A stretch of DNA of 64,000 bases, taken from the NCBI GenBank assembly GCA_943371425.1, contig CALRUR010000002.1:186001-250000 (forward strand), read 5' to 3'. Below, piece by piece: positions 61,682 through 64,000 of this stretch. Position 1 is the stretch's first letter. Every line of letters starts with the position of its first letter. The DNA is from CAJBVG01 sp943371425. Its GTDB lineage: Bacteria > Bacteroidota > Bacteroidia > Sphingobacteriales > Sphingobacteriaceae. Made by a program: the position numbers and the translations under genes. The notes beneath the pieces were generated by a model. That model had not been told where the DNA came from and ran no database searches. It saw only the letters and a list, made by a program, of their open reading frames with translations.

Positions 61682-62989
61682 ATGAAAAAAGTAGCTTTTT
61701 ATACACTTGGTTGCAAGTTAAATTATTCTGAAACCTCCTCTATTGGCCGATTATTTATAGATAAGGGTTATGAGAAAGTAGATTTTCATGAAAAAGCCGA
61801 CATCTATGTTATAAACACTTGTTCTGTAACCGACCATGCCGATAAAAAATGCAGGAAGGTTGTGAAAGAAGCTTTAAAACATTCGCCTGAAGCATACATT
61901 GCCATTATTGGATGTTATGCTCAATTAAAACCACAAGAAATTTCAGAAATACCAGGGGTAGATATTGTGTTGGGGGCATCAGAAAAATTTCAACTGATGG
62001 ATTACATTGGTGAACTGCAAAAATCTGAAGGAAAGGCAAAAGTATTTCAGAAAACAATCGAAGAAGTAGACACATTTGTATCTAGTTTTTCTTACGGCGA
62101 TAGAACCAGAACGTTTTTAAAAGTACAAGACGGTTGCGATTATTCCTGCACCTTTTGTACCATCCCATTAGCACGAGGAGCGAGTAGGAGCGATACCATT
62201 GAAAACGTAGTAGAGAATGCTAAACAAATAGCTTTAACGGGTACCAAAGAAATTGTATTAACGGGTGTAAACATTGGAGATTTTGGCGATAAAGGGAAAT
62301 ATAATTTTTACGATTTAGTGAAAGCCTTAGATGATGTGGAAGGCATTGATCGATTTAGAATTTCGTCGATAGAGCCTAATTTATTGAGCGATGAAATTAT
62401 TGAATTTGTAGCACAGTCGAAACGTTTTGTACCGCACTTCCACATTCCATTACAATCTGGCTCCAATAAAATTTTGGCATTAATGCGCAGAAGGTATAAG
62501 AGAGAATTATATACTGATAGAGTTACAAAGATTAAATCCTTAATGCCCGATGCGTGTATTGGGGTAGATGTAATTGTAGGCTTCCCAGGAGAAACTCGTG
62601 AAGATTTTATTGAGACCTATAATTTTATTAATGAGATGGACATTTCCTATTTACATGTTTTTACTTATTCTGAAAGAGAAAATACAGTGGCAATTAACAT
62701 GGAAGGCAGTGTACCCGGTTCATCACGTGCAGAACGAAATAAAATGCTGACAATTTTATCAGAAAAAAAACGCCGTAGTTTTTACGAAACACAATTAGGT
62801 AAAGAGGGTACGGTACTGTTCGAAGCAGATAGTAAAGATGGTTTTATGCACGGCTTTACCAGAAACTATGTAAAAGTAAAAGCCAAATACGATCCAATTT
62901 TAGTAAACGAATTAAAAGATATTAAACTAGTAAGCATTGCCTCAGACGGCGACGTTGAAATAACTGAGTCGTTAGTCTTTAGTCATTAG
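61682..62989 (+). CDS. mtaB: tRNA t6A37 methylthiotransferase MtaB
   Basis: A 435-residue radical-SAM enzyme that converts t6A37 to ms2t6A37 in tRNA. The N-terminal methylthiotransferase domain carries three Cys (TLGCKLNYSE, INTCSVTDHAD, IIGCYAQLKP). The radical-SAM cluster is CDYSCTFC (~152-159), followed by IPLARGASRS, and a C-terminal TRAM-like region. The ATG at 61682 is preferred over a TTG inside the promoter. The last seven residues and stop (SLVFSH) are encoded by a TTAGTC-type repeat. Confidence 0.96.
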   Translation: MKKVAFYTLGCKLNYSETSSIGRLFIDKGYEKVDFHEKADIYVINTCSVTDHADKKCRKVVKEALKHSPEAYIAIIGCYAQLKPQEISEIPGVDIVLGASEKFQLMDYIGELQKSEGKAKVFQKTIEEVDTFVSSFSYGDRTRTFLKVQDGCDYSCTFCTIPLARGASRSDTIENVVENAKQIALTGTKEIVLTGVNIGDFGDKGKYNFYDLVKALDDVEGIDRFRISSIEPNLLSDEIIEFVAQSKRFVPHFHIPLQSGSNKILALMRRRYKRELYTDRVTKIKSLMPDACIGVDVIVGFPGETREDFIETYNFINEMDISYLHVFTYSERENTVAINMEGSVPGSSRAERNKMLTILSEKKRRSFYETQLGKEGTVLFEADSKDGFMHGFTRNYVKVKAKYDPILVNELKDIKLVSIASDGDVEITESLVFSH

Positions 62990-63030
62990 TTTTAGAAAGC
63001 AGTAGTTAGAAATTAGTAGTTAGTTTTAGA
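62965..63030. repeat. TTAGTC word repeat at the mtaB stop
   Basis: GAGTCGTTAGTCTTTAGTCA then TTAGTTTTAGAAAGCAGTAG and TTAGAAATTAGTAGTTAG. The first words are translated as the last residues of MtaB and give its TAG stop at 62987-62989. The same arrangement occurs at 48289-48363. Confidence 0.75.
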
Positions 63031-63040
63031 AAGCACCAAT

Positions 63041-63117
63041 AATTCATAATTCATAATTCATAATTCATAATTCATAATTCATAATTCATAATTCATAATT
63101 CACAATTCATAATTCAC
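63041..63117. repeat. Eleven-unit 7-bp array (AATTCAT) abutting the lgt start
   Basis: Nine AATTCAT and two AATTCAC units run without a break to two bases before the lgt ATG (63119). The array leaves no room for a normal promoter or RBS next to the gene. A reverse-complement array sits upstream of the pseudouridine synthase gene at 42163, in the same orientation relative to its gene. Confidence 0.9.
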
Positions 63118-63118
63118 A

Positions 63119-64000
63119 ATGTATCCAACCCTATCCGATCTACTCCGCGACCTCCTAGGAATAAACATTCCACTTCCTATACAAATGTTTGGCTTTATGG
63201 TAGCCATTGCTTTTATCGTGGGCCACTATGTAATAGCTGCAGAGCTAAAGCGTAGAAAAGAATTAGGATATTTTACTGCGATTAAACGTGTTGAAATTAC
63301 AGGACTTCCGGCTACTAGGAACGAAATTTTATTGAATGCACTTTTAGGTTTTTTGTTAGGGTTTAAATTAGTACACATTGCATTTAACTACACTTTATTT
63401 ACACAAGATCCACCTTCGATGGTATTATCCATGCAAGGTAATTTTTTAGCAGGTATAATTGGAGCAATAGCTTTAGGATATTATACGTATTACGAAAAAG
63501 AAAAATCAAAATTAGAAAAACCTTTTAAAAAAGAGTTGATTTTATATCCTCATGATTTAATGGGTACCATTATTATAATTGCGGCGGTATTCGGATTGTT
63601 AGGAGCAAAAATTTTCCATAACCTCGAAAACTTCGACTATTTTTTACAGAACCCTGTTGATGCATTACTTTCTTTTTCGGGCTTAACTTTTTATGGAGGT
63701 TTAATTGTGGGCTTAGGTGCTGTATATTATTACGCAAAGAAAAACAATATTCCCTTTATTCATTTAATAGATTCTGCGGCACCAGGTTTAATTTTAGCCT
63801 ATGCAATTGGTAGAGTGGGTTGCCAACTTTCTGGAGATGGCGATTGGGGAATTGTAAATACATTAGCAAAACCAGAAGCTTTATCCTTTTTACCAGATTG
63901 GGCTTGGGCATACAAATATCCACACAACGTATTAGGCGAAGGAGTTCCAATTGCTGGTTGTGTTGGTAAGCATTGTGCAGAATTACCTCAAGCAGTATTC
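63119..64000 (+). CDS. lgt: Prolipoprotein diacylglyceryl transferase (partial, runs off the window)
   Basis: At least 294 residues of the inner-membrane enzyme that adds diacylglycerol to the lipobox Cys of prolipoproteins. Multiple membrane helices begin at FGFMVAIAFIVGHYV. The region FSGLTFYGGLIVGLGAVYYY and the signature AYAIGRVGCQLSGDGDWG (Arg of GRVGCQ) are present, with the Bacteroidota-type GDGDWG. The reading frame is open to the last base. The ATG at 63119 follows the AATTCAT array. Confidence 0.93.
   Translation, partial: MYPTLSDLLRDLLGINIPLPIQMFGFMVAIAFIVGHYVIAAELKRRKELGYFTAIKRVEITGLPATRNEILLNALLGFLLGFKLVHIAFNYTLFTQDPPSMVLSMQGNFLAGIIGAIALGYYTYYEKEKSKLEKPFKKELILYPHDLMGTIIIIAAVFGLLGAKIFHNLENFDYFLQNPVDALLSFSGLTFYGGLIVGLGAVYYYAKKNNIPFIHLIDSAAPGLILAYAIGRVGCQLSGDGDWGIVNTLAKPEALSFLPDWAWAYKYPHNVLGEGVPIAGCVGKHCAELPQAVF

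Noticed and set aside
63041..63117. Possible CRISPR-like array
   Set aside because: Units are 7 bp without spacers and no cas gene is nearby; it is a simple tandem array.

Overview
The window is AT-rich DNA from a member of the Bacteroidota. The evidence is a protein with a type IX secretion C-terminal sorting domain (46959-48302), a TonB-dependent receptor paired with a DUF4249 lipoprotein, a DUF5686 outer-membrane protein, fused CzcA-CzcC pumps, promoters with the TAnnTTTG -7 element typical of this phylum, and almost no Shine-Dalgarno sequences. I cannot name the genus; the gene set would suit Chitinophagales, Sphingobacteriales or relatives. No tRNA, rRNA or CRISPR array was found. The only RNA gene I can support is the small SRP RNA at 44854-44950.

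Layout. (1) 1-2.5 kb: a photolyase/cryptochrome and a secreted protein. (2) 2.5-6.4 kb: a very AT-rich accessory block bounded by two diverged ~160-bp direct repeats. It holds a DUF2971 gene pair and a three-gene toxin-antitoxin-chaperone (TAC-like) operon. (3) 6.5-25.7 kb: a long plus-strand heavy-metal resistance cluster. It encodes a fused CzcA-CzcC RND pump, its adaptor, a Zn/Cd-type P1B ATPase, a DUF3703 protein, an ArsR-rhodanese regulator, two more rhodaneses, an MFS transporter, an HYC_CC_PP protein, HMA-DUF3347 and HMA-MauE proteins, a beta-propeller, a broken AraC regulator, DUF2911, a methyltransferase and a multicopper oxidase fused to a CopB-like barrel. (4) 25.8-29.7 kb: a MerC-like/GDCCVxC protein on the minus strand, then a di-haem oxidoreductase, Rieske protein and porin operon under a perfect 20-bp palindrome. 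(5) 29.9-34.2 kb: a small integrase element (tyrosine recombinase, DUF3987 ATPase, two excisionase-like HTH proteins, a coiled-coil protein) next to mnmE. (6) 34.4-64 kb: core genome, including mnmE, etfBA, chrA, rlmB, dnaB, SRP RNA, fsa, mutS, miaA, accD, fbaB, TonB receptor, mtaB and lgt (cut by the window end).

How it fits together. The 2.5-34 kb stretch looks like acquired DNA: metal genes in a row, an integrase at one end, and lower GC in its left part. It also almost completely lacks the intergenic word-repeats that decorate the surrounding core genes. In the core regions, short palindromic or tandem words (TTAGTC, GTACA, AATTCAT, TCGTATA, GCACATTT, TAGCTAAT families) begin exactly at, or supply, the stop codons of many genes. 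Several form perfect inverted repeats of 12-19 bp between convergent genes. This stop-codon-anchored repeat system is the most unusual signal I see. The TAC-like operon, the fused metal proteins and the DHOR-Rieske-porin operon are the next most interesting.
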